Made by a program: the position numbers and the translations under genes
NCBI GenBank assembly: GCA_016858145.1
Contig: JAEHOE010000070.1
Location: 1 to 64,000, forward strand
DNA from: Edaphochlamys debaryana
Taxonomy: Eukaryota; Chlorophyta; Chlorophyceae; Chlamydomonadales
Direction of reading: 5' to 3'
Length of the DNA stretch: 64,000 nt
Notes under the pieces: generated by a model
What the model saw: the letters and a program-made list of their open reading frames with translations, nothing else
What the model was told of the DNA's origin: nothing
Databases searched by the model: none
Part shown: in pieces, positions 52,009 through 64,000 of the stretch
Layout of the letters: each line of letters begins with the position of its first letter
How positions within the stretch are numbered: position 1 is the first letter of the stretch

Positions 52009-53352
52009 GCTGTACGAAGCCCGACTGGACTGCGCTGATTGGTTGTGATGCCGCGAGATGCGTGATTCACACACGACCGTAGGGGGTACGGCTGGGGTGT
52101 GATGGGAAGTCCTGGTTTTGCACGTACACGGTGTGTGCCTGTGTTGACGGTCCACCTGAGTCCTCTCTCCGCGTCTGTCCGTCCTCGCAAGTGAGTCAAA
52201 GCGTAGTACTGGTTGATCCCAAACGGGCTGACCCGAAAAAACTCAGCTGGCGACTGCAGCACGAAGGTTTACTATTCCCATTCCTTGCGCCGACACTTTT
52301 GCTGCATATGAGATTGTGGTGCTGTGTTGTGTGCCGGCCATTTACCCTAGTCTGGGGCGAGCCAAGCGCCCAACCCTGCGTTCATTACCCAGCACTGCTT
52401 CCTTATGAGGGCCCGTGGACGGCCCACTGGCTCCACCCTATACTACTGTGCGTCGGAAACGTGGATTGGGGACTGGCATGCATGCGGTGCGTTGCACGCA
52501 TGCGCACTCATCTGGTGAAGACAGGAGGCAAATGCAGGCGGCAGCAAAGGGGGCATGTGACTGGGGCAATGCCTCCAGATTGATCACAAGAGATGCCAAA
52601 GGCGCCGTCCTGCTCTCTTCGCAATTCAGAGTAGTAGCAACTAATTGGAAGCGATTGTGGGTGTTGGCTCTCCGAAGCCTCCCCAAGCATGGGGGGGCGG
52701 GGGTCACACCCGGTCAGGTTTTAAGACAGGCCGCGCCTCGGCGTGGCTGGCCTTGCGATGGCAAAGATGTGTTGGCATGGCGGAATGGGAGCTGTGCAGG
52801 CGGTGAAGTGTACGCACCCGCATAGCTCGATGAGAATGGCAATTGTTTGGTGCTTGCAGGGGTAGGCATCTTACACGGCACATGCATGTGTGCCGTACGT
52901 ACTTGGCACCGAGGGTGGGTACTGAGGTTGGACGAGCCAGGCACGAGCAGTGGGATCCGGTGGTGAATGCGAAAGGATTTTGAGAGTACGCCGATTGTGG
53001 TGAATGGGGCTACGACGCTGGTCGGCTCAGCATTGGTAGTACGCACATCTACCGGCAATGATAGTGCGTAGCTGAGGCGGTTATGCATTGGTAGAACTTA
53101 TGTGCTAGTACGACATGGCGAGCAAAGTGATGCTCATCACTGCTAGTGCGGAGGCTGCGGACGAGCAGCAGGACGGTATCTCATTATTGCGCAGGGTGGG
53201 GTTGGATGAGGCGGGGAGGGAAGGTGTATTTTGCGAAATGGCGCGGGGGTAATGCGCAAGTTAGCGTGGCTTTGGCCCTGCGTTCATGTCGGTACCGCCG
53301 TCGAAGCGACAGGCCGCGCCGCAACTTCGGATGTGTAGCTGGGCAATGCTGA

Positions 53353-53357
53353 TGTAA
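53353..53357 (+). terminator. Possible TGTAA polyadenylation signal
   Basis: TGTAA, the usual signal in Chlamydomonas-like algae, on the plus strand 1.35 kb after the stop of the unknown gene. It is the first one I see downstream, but the distance is long. Confidence 0.3.
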
Positions 53358-53575
53358 TGCATGTCAGCCACGGCCCAACAGTAAGCCTGGCAGGAGACCG
53401 AGCACAGGACTTGGCCCGTGGCATTGGGTGGGGCAAGCAAGCGAGCAACCTCCCCTGGGCCCGAAGTATGGCTGTATGGGATGGGGGCAGAGTCGAGGGC
53501 AACGGCCATATGCACGAGCCGACTGCTGAGCACGGCTCCGGGCCGAACCGACCAAGACCGAGCAGAGTTGGATGC

Positions 53576-53580
53576 TTACA
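53576..53580 (-). terminator. TGTAA polyadenylation signal of the WDR55 gene
   Basis: TTACA on the plus strand, hence TGTAA on the sense strand, about 170 bases after the WDR55 stop codon. Distance and motif fit volvocine 3' ends. Confidence 0.5.
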
Positions 53581-53747
53581 TGGAGGCAACCACTCAAGAC
53601 CTCAGTACAGCCTTCGTGTCGGTGCCGTTCACCTCAGCCCGGCCCCCGCCCCAAAGAGCCCGGCCTCGCCCCCCCCCCGCTGGCAGCCAGCGCTAGCCGG
53701 CCTTCCCCACCTCCAACCATCTGTCCTCTCGTGCCACCACATCCCGG

Positions 53748-56700
53748 TCACAGCAGGTCAGCAAAGAAGTTGCCCCCCGGCTTCTTCTGCTTCTCCGCGT
53801 GCTTGGTCCAACGCGTCCGCTCCCGCTTGTTCCGCTTGCGCTTGCGACCGCCGCCGTCGCTGTCGCTGTCATCGCCGCTGCCCGACCCGCCGCTGCCGTC
53901 GCCGTCGTCTCCATCCGACCCAGCGCCGCCGGCCCCGCCGGCGCCCGCGCTCGCGCCAGCAGCCGTGCCCTTGCCGGCGGCGTCCAGTGCCGCCGCCAGC
54001 TTCGCCGCCGCCGACTTGCCGGCCTTCTTGGCCTCTTTGGCTTCCTTGGCCGCGGCGGCGCCGGGGGAGGCGGCCCGCTTGGCGCCGCTGCTAGTGCCGG
54101 CGGCCTTGCCCGAAGCCTTGCGCGCCTGCCTGGCTCCCTCCGCCTCCGCCACCTCCGCGTCCGCCTCCTCATCGCTGCCGCTGCCGCCCGCTTCCCCCTC
54201 CCCGGCGCCCTCGCCGTCCGAATCGGCCCCCTCCCCGTCCTCCCCCTCGCCCGCCTCACTGTCGCTGTCGCTGTCCTCATCCCCCTCGCTCCACTCCCCG
54301 CTGCTCCCCTCCTCCTCCTCCCCCTCCCCTTCCCCCTCGCCGCCCTCCTCCTCCCCACCACCCCTCCGCTTCCCCTTCACCACCGCGCCCTCGTCCGCGC
54401 CCTCCGCCCCTTCCTCCACGCCCCCCTCCACGCCCTCCTCCGCCCCTTCCTCCCCCTCCTCGTCCCCGTCTCCGTCGTCGTCGTCGTCGTGCAGCACCCC
54501 CAGGTCCCACAGCTTGACGGCGCAGTCGTGGGAGGTGGAGGCCAGCACGCGGCGGTCGGCGGACAGAGCAAGGCGCTCGATCTCCAGGTCCTGGGGTGGG
54601 TATGGGAAGGGGGAGTGGGGAAGGGGGAAGGAGGTGGGGAAGGGGGAGGTGGTGCACGGGGAGGAGGCGAAGGGGGAAGTGGGGAAGGGGGAAGGGGGAC
54701 GTGAGGGGGGATGGTTGGGTGATGGGTGAGAGGGGCAGCGGCGAGCGAGGGCAAGGGCCGGGGATGAGGGAGGCAGCAAGGCGGCGGTTTCGGACAGGCA
54801 AGGCACAGGGACAGGGAGGGCGGAGCTGGCACATGCACAGACTGAGAGCTGCCCCCTCGCTACGTTCTCTGGCCCCTCTCCTATTCGCGTCCCTTGCCCA
54901 GCCCCCAGCCCTCCCAAGTCCCAATCCCCCGCTCCAGGCCCCCGTAACCCCCCCCCCTTCTATATATCCCTTCGCTCTCCAATGCTCCGTAAATCACCCC
55001 CCAACCCCCGCCACCCCCAACCCCCACCCCCCGCCGCTCACCCCGCTGTGCTGCCCCAGGATGCCCAGCAGGCGGTTGGGCAGCACCCCCACCACCCGCA
55101 CCGCCCCGTCGCAGGAGCCGGTGAGGATGGTGTCCTCGTCGAATGCCAGCATGGCGGACACGGACTCGGGGTGGCCGGGGAACCTGGGGGCCGGGGGGTG
55201 GAGGGCAGGGGGCAGGGGGCGGGTGGCGGGGGTAAGGAAGGGGCAGGGCAGGGGCATGGCGGACACGGACCCGGGGTGGCCGGGGAACCGGTGGGGAGGC
55301 ACGAGGGGGCGGAATGGCGGTCGGGGAGGGGGACACGGGGGGGCCAGGCGCCGGGCCGATGGGGGCAGGAGGTGGGCGGCATGGGGGGGTGTCGGGCTGA
55401 GTGGGCGGCTTGGGTACGTGTTGCTAGTGTGCCTTGCCAACCTGCGTCTTTCGCGCTGTCGTTGACACAGCCATGCCCGATCCTGTACGCTGGCTCGGCC
55501 TCGCGGCCGTGCGGTCTCCGTGCAGCCGGCGGTCTCTTCGGGACGCAGGCAGCACCGCAGCGGCCTCACAGACGCGGCCGAGGCCCAGCCCCCGGGGCGC
55601 TGCCACTCCCTGCTTCCACTGACCCACGGTCCGCTTCCTGGCCCCGAGCTCTGAGGCCCCCGTCTCCTTGCCTGTCGCTGCAGTCGTTCCAGTAGCCCCA
55701 GCTGTACAGCGCCAGCACGCCGCTCTGCAGGGCAATACAAAGGAATTGGAGTTACAGATGCTTAGGCAGCACTACATTGCCCCGGTTGCCGGCCGGCCGC
55801 CGCTCAGGATGGCACCGTGATGACCCACAACTACCGTATGCGCCCCACCGCATCGCCCCGCTCCAATCAGCGGCCCCACCCCATTCGGCCAACGCCCCGT
55901 GGAGTCCACGCACCTGCGTCCCTGCGACCACCTTCTTGCCCCCCTTCACCACCGCCAGGGACAGAAGCTCATCGTCACCGTCCTCCTCCGAGCGAGCAAG
56001 GACCTTGCTGCGGGGGTGGAAGGGCGGGGGCGGGCTCAAGAACAGAGGGCAGATCGGTTTGCGGGCGGTCTGCGGTTTGCGGGCCAAGCACGGGGCTTGC
56101 AAGTCATGCCACCATGTCGGCAGCTTGGAACTCGTGCGTCGCCAAGCCCCTCCTGGCCAAACCTGGCACAAGCTTTTCCCTAGGGGAAACGCCGTACAAG
56201 CCTCACCGCTTGCGTAGGTCGTGCACCGACAGCGTGGCGTCAGCGGATGACACCACCAGCGACCCCTCGCGGTTGGTATGTACGGCAAAATCCGTGATCG
56301 TATCCGTGTGGGCAGCGTAGCGGTACACCGCCCGCCCGCCCTTCTGGCGAGAATCCCACATCGCCACCAGGCCGTCCTCGTCACCCGATACGAACGTGTG
56401 CGGGTCCAGGGAATAAACCCGCGACAGCTGCTCGTCATGCTCGTCCGAGTAAACCGTCAATCGCTTCCCCGTGGATGTGTCGTACGACCGTACAGTTTTG
56501 TCCGCGTAACCGGCGAGCACGGTTGACGCGACCGAGGCGCCGCCGGCCTGGACGAAGCAGACGGCGCGGCACGACGGCGCGTCATCCTCGTCGTCATCGT
56601 CGCCGTCAGCGGCGGGAGGGGCAACGGAGGTGCCCAGCTGGAAGCTGAGCTGGCTGCCGCCGCCGCCGTCGGCGGCGGCGGGCGGGCAGGTGAAGGAGGC

Positions 56701-57039
56701 GAGCTGCAGGTGCCCCGTCACCAGACCCGCCGCCAGTAGTCCGCCGACGGGGCTCAGACAGCAGTCCTGCGACGAGTGAGTGGGATAGGGAGTTGTCGAA
56801 CACCGCCGGGGGGTCCGTGCATGTGGCTAAGGCGGAGGAAGGAGGCCATGCTTTTGACGACGACGGCCTGCAGCGTAGGGGCTGACGGCGGCGACCGGCC
56901 GACGGCGATGTCACACAGCAGCCAGCGTGCGCCCACCGCCCTCACGCCCTGCATGATCCCCAACCGGACGACGGCAGCGGGCGTTGCGGCTCACCAGGGG
57001 CACCGCCGGGAGCGGCACCGTGCAGCAGGGCGTGTCCAT
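53748..57039 (-). CDS. WDR55: WD40-repeat protein, WDR55 homologue
   Basis: Six exons (57039-56995, 56766-56207, 56007-55914, 55724-55672, 55183-55042 and 54590-53748) give 578 residues with all joins in phase. The beta-propeller pieces follow WDR55/Jip5 closely: GLLAAGLVTGHLQL, TVLAGYADKTVRSYD, FVSGDEDGLVAMWDSR, SLAVVKGGKKVVAGTQ, LYSWGYWNDCSDRFPGHPES, ILTGSCDGAVRVVGVLPNRLLGILGQHSG and LASTSHDCAVKLWDL. The C-terminus is a 230-residue acidic then Lys/Arg-rich tail ending GGNFFADLL, the family's terminal FFADL box. The family is nucleolar, linked to rRNA processing, and in plants binds DDB1-CUL4. Exon 1 is short (15 codons, Kozak-like GCGGCCATGG) and chosen because it alone gives phase 0 to exon 2; it is the least certain part. 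Intron 4 has a GC donor. Confidence 0.92.
55250..55295 (-). repeat. Copy of the 5' edge of WDR55 exon 5 in the preceding intron
   Basis: About 40 bases repeat the first part of exon 5 (FPGHPESVSAM becomes FPGHPGSVSAM), 107 bases upstream on the sense strand. The copy lacks an AG in front, so it should not be spliced. Confidence 0.75.
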
Positions 57040-57846
57040 GGCCGCCGCCGCCCGGTTGCCCCGAACGCCTCCGCACCGAGGGGGCCCTCACGCAGTGCTG
57101 CGACTCGCGTCAAGAAGAGCTACTATGCAGTCAGCGATGCCCCGTATGCTCCACAGCGGGTCTCAGCGGGCCAAGCCAAGCTGCTGTGACAATGTTTGGA
57201 GCACACAGCGATTCTGTCCAGCGGTGCGATAGTTCAGTATGTGTACAGACGTGTTTTAGCCTGGATGCCTGCAACGCGTGCAGTCGGCGCTGCATTAGGG
57301 CTCGAAATGGCTTCATCGCGGCTAGGCTCTCACTTGGCGTCTTGTCTTTCCCAATCATTTGAATTGTGATCACCAAACAATCTAATACTTAGCGTGAGCA
57401 GGGTGCGGGCCTTTCCGCTGCATAGGAACCATGCCGGAGTAGACAGAACGGGGCGGCATGTTGCACCTGTCGCCAGCCCCTGATGCCACCGGGGTATTCA
57501 CGCGAACGCTGGCGTGGCTACATCACCGGAACAGGTGCGTGGGCCGGGCAACCACGGAAATTCCTGGCGGCTGGCGTGTGTGCCTCGGCTTGCTGCAATT
57601 GCGTCGGTGCGCTTGGTCGAGAGTGTTCGTCGGTCGTCGACTGAAAACGTTGACATTGTTCGGCTGCGGCGCAGATTGCACTCGGCCACGCAATGCCTGG
57701 CTGCGAACCCACCGACAGCGAGCCGACACGGCTGCAGGGTGCGTCTTAGTGGGCTGCCAGCCATGGCAAAAAATCGCTAACGAGCGTCGTCAGCGACCGC
57801 GACCTGAACTTGCGGCCACACGTCTTCACGGCCCTGCCCCTCGCAG
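57040..57846. promoter_or_regulatory. Divergent upstream region of WDR55 and the OPR gene
   Basis: Separates two genes facing apart. It probably includes the 5' exon or exons of the OPR gene. A candidate plus-strand start at 57458 opens a short Leu/Arg/His-rich frame ending at a GTGCGT donor, but its phase does not match the next exon. No TATA box is evident. Confidence 0.4.
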
Positions 57847-60800
57847 GTCTCGCCCGTGGCAGCCGCGAGCGGCCGCTCCCGGGGGCGGCCAGCCACGCAC
57901 CTCTCAACCCGTGCCTTCCTAGCGGCCCCAACGGTGCCGCTGCCCGGCCCCTCGTTGTCGGCCTACGCCAACCTCTCTGACGCCCTTCTCCACGAGGAGG
58001 GGCTCGAGGGCCCCGCCTGGCCGGTGCCCGACCCCCAGCCGACGCCGGCGCCGTCTCAGCACCCTGCACAGCCAGAGCGGTTGCCGCGCCCCCAGCCTCT
58101 CCACACCGCACGCAGCACACCGCACGCAGCATACACTCTCCCCAGCACCGCCCGGTCCCTCTTCAGCCCCGCCCCAGGCCCAGGCCCAGCCCCAGGCCCC
58201 ACCGCTGCGTCGGGCCGTCCACCAGCCCCAAACCCGGCCGGCACACGCACCGCAGCGCTGCCACCAGGCCCCAAGGGAGCCACCCCCCGACCGGGTCTGC
58301 ACCCCTCGGCCGCCCTCTCCGCAGCCATTCGGGAGGCGGACTCCCTCGAGGCCCTTGCGGACCTCTTCCTCGGCCCCGAGCGAGGCCCCTCCCCCACCTT
58401 GCCCAGCCCCAGCCCTAGCCACAGCCCACACGCCGGGCCAGGACCCCTCCACACGTTGCCACACGAGTCCCCAGACCACGGCTCTGGCGCAGCGGGTGCA
58501 GGCCCACATGCGGGGCCCACGCCTCCGTCGCAGGGCGGGGCAGTGGCCGGGAGCGGGGCCGGCGCGGGCGGATGGCGCTGGGGCACGGGCCACGTGTCGG
58601 CGGCCCTTGCCCGGCTGCCCCACACTCGGGAGCTGCAGGGCACCGCCGCGCCCCGCCTCGCCGGCCCCCGGGCGGAGGCGCTGCTAGAGGGCCTCCTCGC
58701 GCGGTTCGAGCGGCACCGGAGGGCAGGTGCGTGTGCTGCTAGGCTGGGAAGCCGCCAGGACCTGGGGCTGGGGTTGATGCCGGCAGGGTTTGCTTGCATC
58801 AGGCGGCTGCGGGGTGCCAGGGCTGGATGCCATTAGGGGGTTTGCATCGAGGGGTTGCATGGTGGGCAAGGGTGCGTTTCGCAGGCGGGGGGCACGGGTA
58901 GCCGCGTCCTTGGGTCGGGTCGCTTGGCCTTCTGCAGCACAGCACAAGCGTCCTCCACCGCCCGCGAGCCACTGACGCAGCCGGCCTCCCCTTTCTCTCT
59001 CAGGCCTGTACGGCACGCGGGAGCTGAGCTCGGCCACCTGGGTGCTGGGCAAGCTCGGCCGCTGCGAGCGCTCGGCTCAGGTGCGGGAGCTGGCGGCCAA
59101 CATGCTGGCGCTGCACCGCCGCCACACGCGGGTGCTGGCGAGGGCGGAGGCCAAGGCGGCGGCGGGAGTAAAAAGGGCGGGGGGGGCGGCAGGGGCCCAG
59201 GCTGGCGAGCAGGCAGGGGCCCAGGTGGATCGGGGCGCTGCACCGCGCCACGAGAGCTCGCCTGGAGCAGCGGGGGCGGCCGGCGGAGCCCAAGGGACCA
59301 CCGCGGGGCTGCTGGCGACGGGCGCCATGCTGGGGGTGCCAGCCGAGGCCGATGCCCTCGCGGAGGCGGATGCCAGGGCGCCGGGGCTCACGGGCGGCTG
59401 CTCGCACCAGGACCTGTCCAACATGGCCCTGGGCCTAGCCAAGACGGGCGTCACGGACCCGGCCCTGTGGCGCCAGCTGGCGGAGGCGGCGGAGCCCGAG
59501 CTGCGGCGGCTGCCCACCCAGGAGCTGGCCAACCTGGTGTGGAGCCTCGCGCAGGCGCACCGGGCGCATTGCCGCGCCTCGCGCTGGGCCCCCGGCGTTG
59601 GCGACACGGCCGCGAGCGGCTGCGGCTTGGATGCCACTGTCGCCCCCGCTTCTGCATCCGGGTCTGCGTCCGCATCCGCACCCGCAGCCGGGGCTTCAAC
59701 CGCGGAGGGCGGTGTCGATACCGGACGCGACGCAGGCAGCTCAGCGCGCACCCCGGTCGGCGCGGGGAGTGGGTCGCCGCTCCTGCACCCCGACTGGCGG
59801 CCGTGGCTGGGGCCCCTGCTGGAGCGCCGCCTGGCGCCCATCGCCCGGGCGCGGCTGCGGCGGCTGACGGGGCAGCAGGCGGCCAACACGGCCTGGGCGC
59901 TGGCGGCGCTGGGGCACGCTGACGTCAGCACGGTGGCGGCGCTGGCGGCGGAGGCGGAGGCGCGCGCCCGGGGCCTGGCCCCGCAGGCGGTGTGCCAGTT
60001 GGCCTGGGCCATGGCCACCATGGTACGGCGCCTGAGGGCCGCCGCTGGAGGGCCGCACGGCGCCGCCGTTGCGGCCTCCGGTGCGACCCTCGTGGCGCCG
60101 GAGTCTAGGGCGGGTGGTGCCGGCGGTGAGCCCGGTTCCGCTGCTCCGCTGCCGTCCGCGGCCGCGACCGTGCATGGCGTGGACGCGAGCGCTGCCGCCG
60201 GCGCCGGCGGCGCCGTCAGCCCGCGGCAGTTGGCGCAGCTGCTTGACGCCCTGGGCCCCGCCTGCCGCGCGCTGGGCATCGCCGCGGCCGCCCGCATGCG
60301 GCGCTTCTCGCCGCAGGGCCTGTCCAACCTGCTTTGGTCGCTGAGGGAGCTGCGCTACCCGGCGCGGCGGCGGCTGCTGGAGCTGGCGGCGGCGGAGGCG
60401 GTGGTGCGGGTGGACGCGCTGCCGCCGCTGGCGCTGGCGACGCTGACGGAGGCGTGGGCCTGCGTGGGCCTGTACCACCCGGGGCTGTTCGCCGCCGTGG
60501 GCCCAGCGGCGGTTAGGCGGTTGGACGAGTTCTCGTCCAAGACGCTCGTGCGGTTGGTGTGCGCGTACGGCAGGGTCGGGCACGTAGACCGGCGGCTGTT
60601 TGCGGCGGTGGCGGCGGCGCTGACGGCGGCCCCGGGTGCAGATCGCGGGGCTGGGGCGGCGCTGGAGCAGGCAGCGGCGGCGCAGGTCGGGGTGGCGCAC
60701 GCTGCCAGCCGCCCCGGCGTCCTGCAGGGGCTGGACGAGCTGTCTTACGACGACCTGTACGGCCTGGCGTGCGCGTACGGCACCTGTGGGGCTGGAAGCG

Positions 60801-63139
60801 CGCCTTGGTTTCTGGACGAGCTGCTGGCGAGGCTCGCGCCGTTGGCCTCGCCACCGATGGACGCCGTCGCCGCAATCGCCGCGGCAACCGCTCCCGACAA
60901 CAGGCAGCGCAGGGGCAAAGGCAACGCTGTGGAGCCTCTAGCTGTGGCTGCGGCTGCGGCTGCGGCTGCGGTGGGTCAGCCCCGCCTGGGTCCTACTGAA
61001 GCCCTGAAGTTGGCCGCAGCCCTGGCGGCTGGCGGCTTCCGCCCGGCCCCCGCCTCCGCCGGCTCCTCCGTGGACCCGTCTGCCGCCTCCGGCGCCGCTG
61101 CCGCCGGCACGGTCCGCAGCCTCCGCCGGCTGCTGCTTCCCCAGCCTGCAGCACTCAGCGCACCGGATGCCGTAACGGCGGTCTGGGCCCTGATGCGGCT
61201 CGGCGTGGCGGGCCCGGCGGCGGCAATGCGCTTGGCGGAGCGGCTGTGCCGCGGCGGCGGTGGCCTGGCTGCGCTGCAGGCCTTTGCCCGCTCACCCGTC
61301 GCAGCGGCGGACCCGCGGCTGCTACCGCGGCTGGTTTGGGTTCTTGGCAAAGGTGCCGCCGGCGCTGCCAGCGGCGTCGTCAGGTCTGCCGACGGCGCCG
61401 CCGTCGCCTCCTCTGCCGCGGCGGCGGCAGCAGCTTCGGAGCTGGCGGCGGCGATGCTTGCGGTGGCGGGGGTGGTCATGATGGAGCGAGATGAGCCGCC
61501 GCCGCCGGACGTGCTGGCGGCGCTCGCGGAGTCGATGGCTGCCGTGCTGGCGGCGGCGCCTCCACCTCCTGCCGCTTCGACGCCTGCCAACGGCGCCGCC
61601 GCGGCGGCAGCTGCTCTGTACGGCTCCCTCCACGGTGCCTTCCTGGAAGTCGTCGATGCCGCGCTCCGCCGTGCCACCGCTGCGGCCGCCAGCGAGCACG
61701 CGCACGGCCCTGCCGCTGCCGCGGCGGCGGCGCGCATGGGCCGACGCGCGCCGCCGCCGCCTTCGCAGTCCCCTTCCGCCACCTCTGCCCTGGCGCCCAG
61801 GCACGTAGCTGCCGTGGCGCATGCCGTGTGCGATAGCGGGATGGCGGGGCGGCAGCCGCTGCTGCGGTCAGCCGTGGCGCGGTGCGTGGTCCTCGCGCTG
61901 ACGCCGCCGCCGTCAGGCGCGTCAGCGGCGCCGTCGATGCTGCCACCCTCCACCGACGACGTCGCTCGGCTGCTGGCGGCGGCGGCGCGGCTTGAGCTGT
62001 ACGACAACCCCGCGGCGGCGCCAGTGCTCCGGACGGCGGCGGCGAGGCTGACGAGCCTCGGAGCCCTCCCGGCTCCGCCGCCAGCGGCCGCGGCGGAGCC
62101 GTCAACGCCCCCCGCAGCTGCACGCAGGGGCCGTGTGCCTGGCGTCGGGGCACCCGACCGGCCGCTTTGCCCGGTCAGCGGCGGCTGCCTGCTGGAGCTG
62201 CTGGAGCACTGCAGGGCTGCGCTCGCCCGCATCGACGCCGCTGCCTCCACCGCCTACGCTCGCGGCGCTGGGGGCGGCGGCGGCGGCAGTGGCGGTGCGG
62301 TGGTGGCGGCGCTGGCACGATGGGCGGAGCTGCAGGCGACCCCGGAGTCGCCCTGGCTCCTTCGGCACGAGCGCGCGGGGGTACTGGCGGGAGGCGAGGC
62401 CGGGATGGGGATGGGACCTCCGGCCGCCGCCTCTGGCCCTCGGCTGGCAGCACCTGCCGCCGCGGACGCAAACGGTGGCAGCATGACGGGACCAGGGGCC
62501 GTATCCCCGGGCGCGGCCGCTGGGTCCGAGCCACAGCCATTGCTGACTGCATCGGCGGAGCAGGGAAGGCACGAGGTGCAGGCCGATAGCGGGCAGCTGA
62601 ATGGGATCGCTGTCAGCGCGCTGGTGCACCAGACCGAGGTCCACATGGCAAGTTTGCTCGGTCGGTCTTTGCAGGTGTGCCCGTGTGAATCGGAAAGCTC
62701 GGCGCCTCAGGCCGGAGCTGGACGGGAGCCGCAGGCGAGCGGAGGCGGCGAGGACGCCCCAACGCACTGCCACCACCACACGGGTCCCTCCGAACGCAAG
62801 CGGCCCCGCGGACGAAGCAGCGACGGCGGCCGGCGGCGGCACAGTGCCTCTGCCGCGCGGCTGGCGGCGGCTGCGGCGGTCACGGACGCATGGGGTCCCC
62901 GATCGCCTTTGGAGAGCTGGGATGAGGGCGAGGAAGAGGACGGTGTTGTATCTGCGGCCGGCAGGAGCACTAGGGCGTCAGCAGGGGCAGGGGGTATGAG
63001 CAGCAGTGCCGGTGCCGGTGCTGGGGACCGGCAGCCGCCCGTGGTGGTGGTGGTGGTGGGGCCTGATGGGAGGCGTGCGAGCGTGCTGCTGCAGCCGCCA
63101 GGGGCCCCCCGCTTGGCCGGGGCGCCGGGCCGGTGTTAG
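57847..63139 (+). CDS. Octotricopeptide-repeat (OPR) protein, probable organelle RNA factor
   Basis: Two exons, 57847-58726 and 59004-63139, join in phase and encode about 1670 residues; a further 5' exon with the start codon and transit peptide is missing from my model, because 57847 follows a splice acceptor without an ATG. The N-terminal part has the entry motif of OPR proteins (IREADSLEALADLFL, then HVSAALARLPH). Degenerate 38-residue helical repeats follow with the Leu/Trp signature: LSNMALGLAKTG, LANLVWSLAQAH, AANTAWALAALGH, VCQLAWAMATM, LSNLLWSLRELR, LVRLVCAYGRVGH and LYGLACAYGTCG (59400-60800). Long Ala/Pro-rich spacers separate them. OPR proteins are expanded in Chlorophyceae and stabilise or activate translation of single chloroplast or mitochondrial mRNAs. 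The C-terminal 900 residues are low complexity, with an acidic patch (DEGEEEDG); I see no RAP domain. Confidence 0.82.
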
Positions 63140-64000
63140 CTATGCGTGGAATTGTGCGAACGCTGGTGATGGGGCGCTACCGTAATGTTTGGGTGCTGTT
63201 GTGTGGGCCTTTGGACGTCCACAAAGAAGATGGACATCGTGTGGTGCAAGGGCGTTAGGCAGGGAAGTGTAGAGCAGCGCGAAGGCAGTCAGTTAGGTGC
63301 AAGCAGCAGTGGTGGGGTCACACGGCTTTGTTGGGGCGCAGGTACACAAATTTGAGTAGACTGTCCGGAGACTTAGGTTGCCCTGACGTGGCATCTCACC
63401 ACGCACGTGGCACTCTTGATGGGCCGCATGGGGGCGCCTGGCGCCCTTTAAGGCCTTGAGCTTACAGGCCCCTTGCGACCTTTCCCTTGCTAACAACTGA
63501 TCCATAGCGCCAACGGCGCTTCAGCTGCGCGGCACTCGAGGGACTGCAGCCCCCTGAGCTCTGACGACAGCAGAACCTCGCACAGGGATCAACAGGCTGA
63601 AGCCCCATGAGACTCCCTAGGACTCCCAACACAACCCGTCCTGTGCCAGGGTGCGCCGGAAAGGAGTTACACTTTGTTGTCTTTGTAAGCGCAGAGATTG
63701 TAAGCGCAGAGAGCAGCAGACGAGTCTGGCCGTCATGCGCTCCACGCCCGTGCCCCTTGCGCCCCTTGGCGGGCGACCGGCGACCGGTCCGAGCCCCACT
63801 CCCGCGACCACGTGTCCTCTTTGCAAGCTTGCACATCCACTTCTGGCCCCTTATCGCGTGCACAAAGTCCGCGACTGTCCGCGACGGCCTTCGTATTGCC
63901 GCACGGCAATGGACTCGTGCCCGCCGCCGTACAAACTCAAACCAGTTTACAAGGCCTCGACTTCAGTCTGGAGAGACTCATAGCGTGGCATAGATCTCGG
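63140..64000. other. 3' region of the OPR gene, then nothing recognised
   Basis: No further gene start is supported before the window ends. Two TGTAA words lie at 63684 and 63699. Confidence 0.5.
63684..63703 (+). terminator. Duplicated TGTAA polyadenylation signal of the OPR gene
   Basis: TGTAAGCGCAGAGA occurs twice, 15 bases apart, about 550 bases after the OPR stop codon. Distance and motif fit a volvocine 3' UTR end. Confidence 0.5.

Larger units (their letters stand above)
52009..53747. other. Convergent spacer
   Basis: Lies between the 3' ends of the unknown gene and WDR55, moderately AT-richer than the genes. It carries one TGTAA on each relevant strand and no coding feature that I can support. 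Confidence 0.5.

Noticed and set aside
59077..62250. Long minus-strand frames of 319-424 codons opposite the OPR gene
   Set aside because: Shadows of GC-rich codon use; the plus-strand frame has the OPR repeat signature.

Overview
The window looks like nuclear DNA of a volvocine green alga (Chlamydomonas or a close relative). The host part is GC-rich and dense with short exons and G-rich introns. It carries a plant-type CDPK, a plant-type MenB, an octotricopeptide-repeat (OPR) organelle RNA factor and TGTAA polyadenylation signals. I infer the lineage from these features; the species cannot be read from the sequence.

Layout. (1) 1-12.1 kb: a minus-strand Helitron-type element. Its single spliced frame starts with an OTU protease domain, an acidic stretch and an RG/AT-hook tract, a PHD finger and a chromodomain, and runs into a Helitron HUH replication initiator and a PIF1-like helicase. 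The first 13 exons splice with consistent phase; the Rep/helicase half carries an in-frame TGA and several frame changes, so this copy is probably dead. (2) 12.1-19.6 kb: no convincing gene; degenerate short repeats (13.6-14.6 kb) and a tandem array of a 751-760 bp unit (15.2-19.6 kb). (3) 19.76-27.29 kb, plus strand: a 21-exon gene for a secreted PQQ-type beta-propeller protein. (4) 27.8-30.4 kb, plus: two tandem paralogues of a small TMEM254/DUF4499-like membrane protein; the first has an in-frame stop. (5) 33.69-43.05 kb, minus: an 18-exon calcium-dependent protein kinase with a 646-residue C-terminal extension. (6) 44.6-48.9 kb, minus: 11-exon menB (1,4-dihydroxy-2-naphthoyl-CoA synthase, phylloquinone pathway) with an N-terminal PTS2-like motif. 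(7) 50.3-52.0 kb, plus: unrecognised low-complexity protein. (8) 53.7-57.0 kb, minus: WDR55 homologue. (9) 57.8-63.1 kb, plus: large OPR protein.

The host genes do not form a pathway. menB and the unknown gene, and WDR55 and the OPR gene, are divergent pairs sharing upstream regions. Gene models were built by hand: for the PQQ, CDPK, menB and WDR55 genes every intron joins in phase and the summed coding length is a multiple of three. Recurring oddities are partial copies of exon edges inside introns of three genes (CDPK, menB, WDR55), four GC-AG introns, and a minisatellite whose unit includes the menB stop codon.
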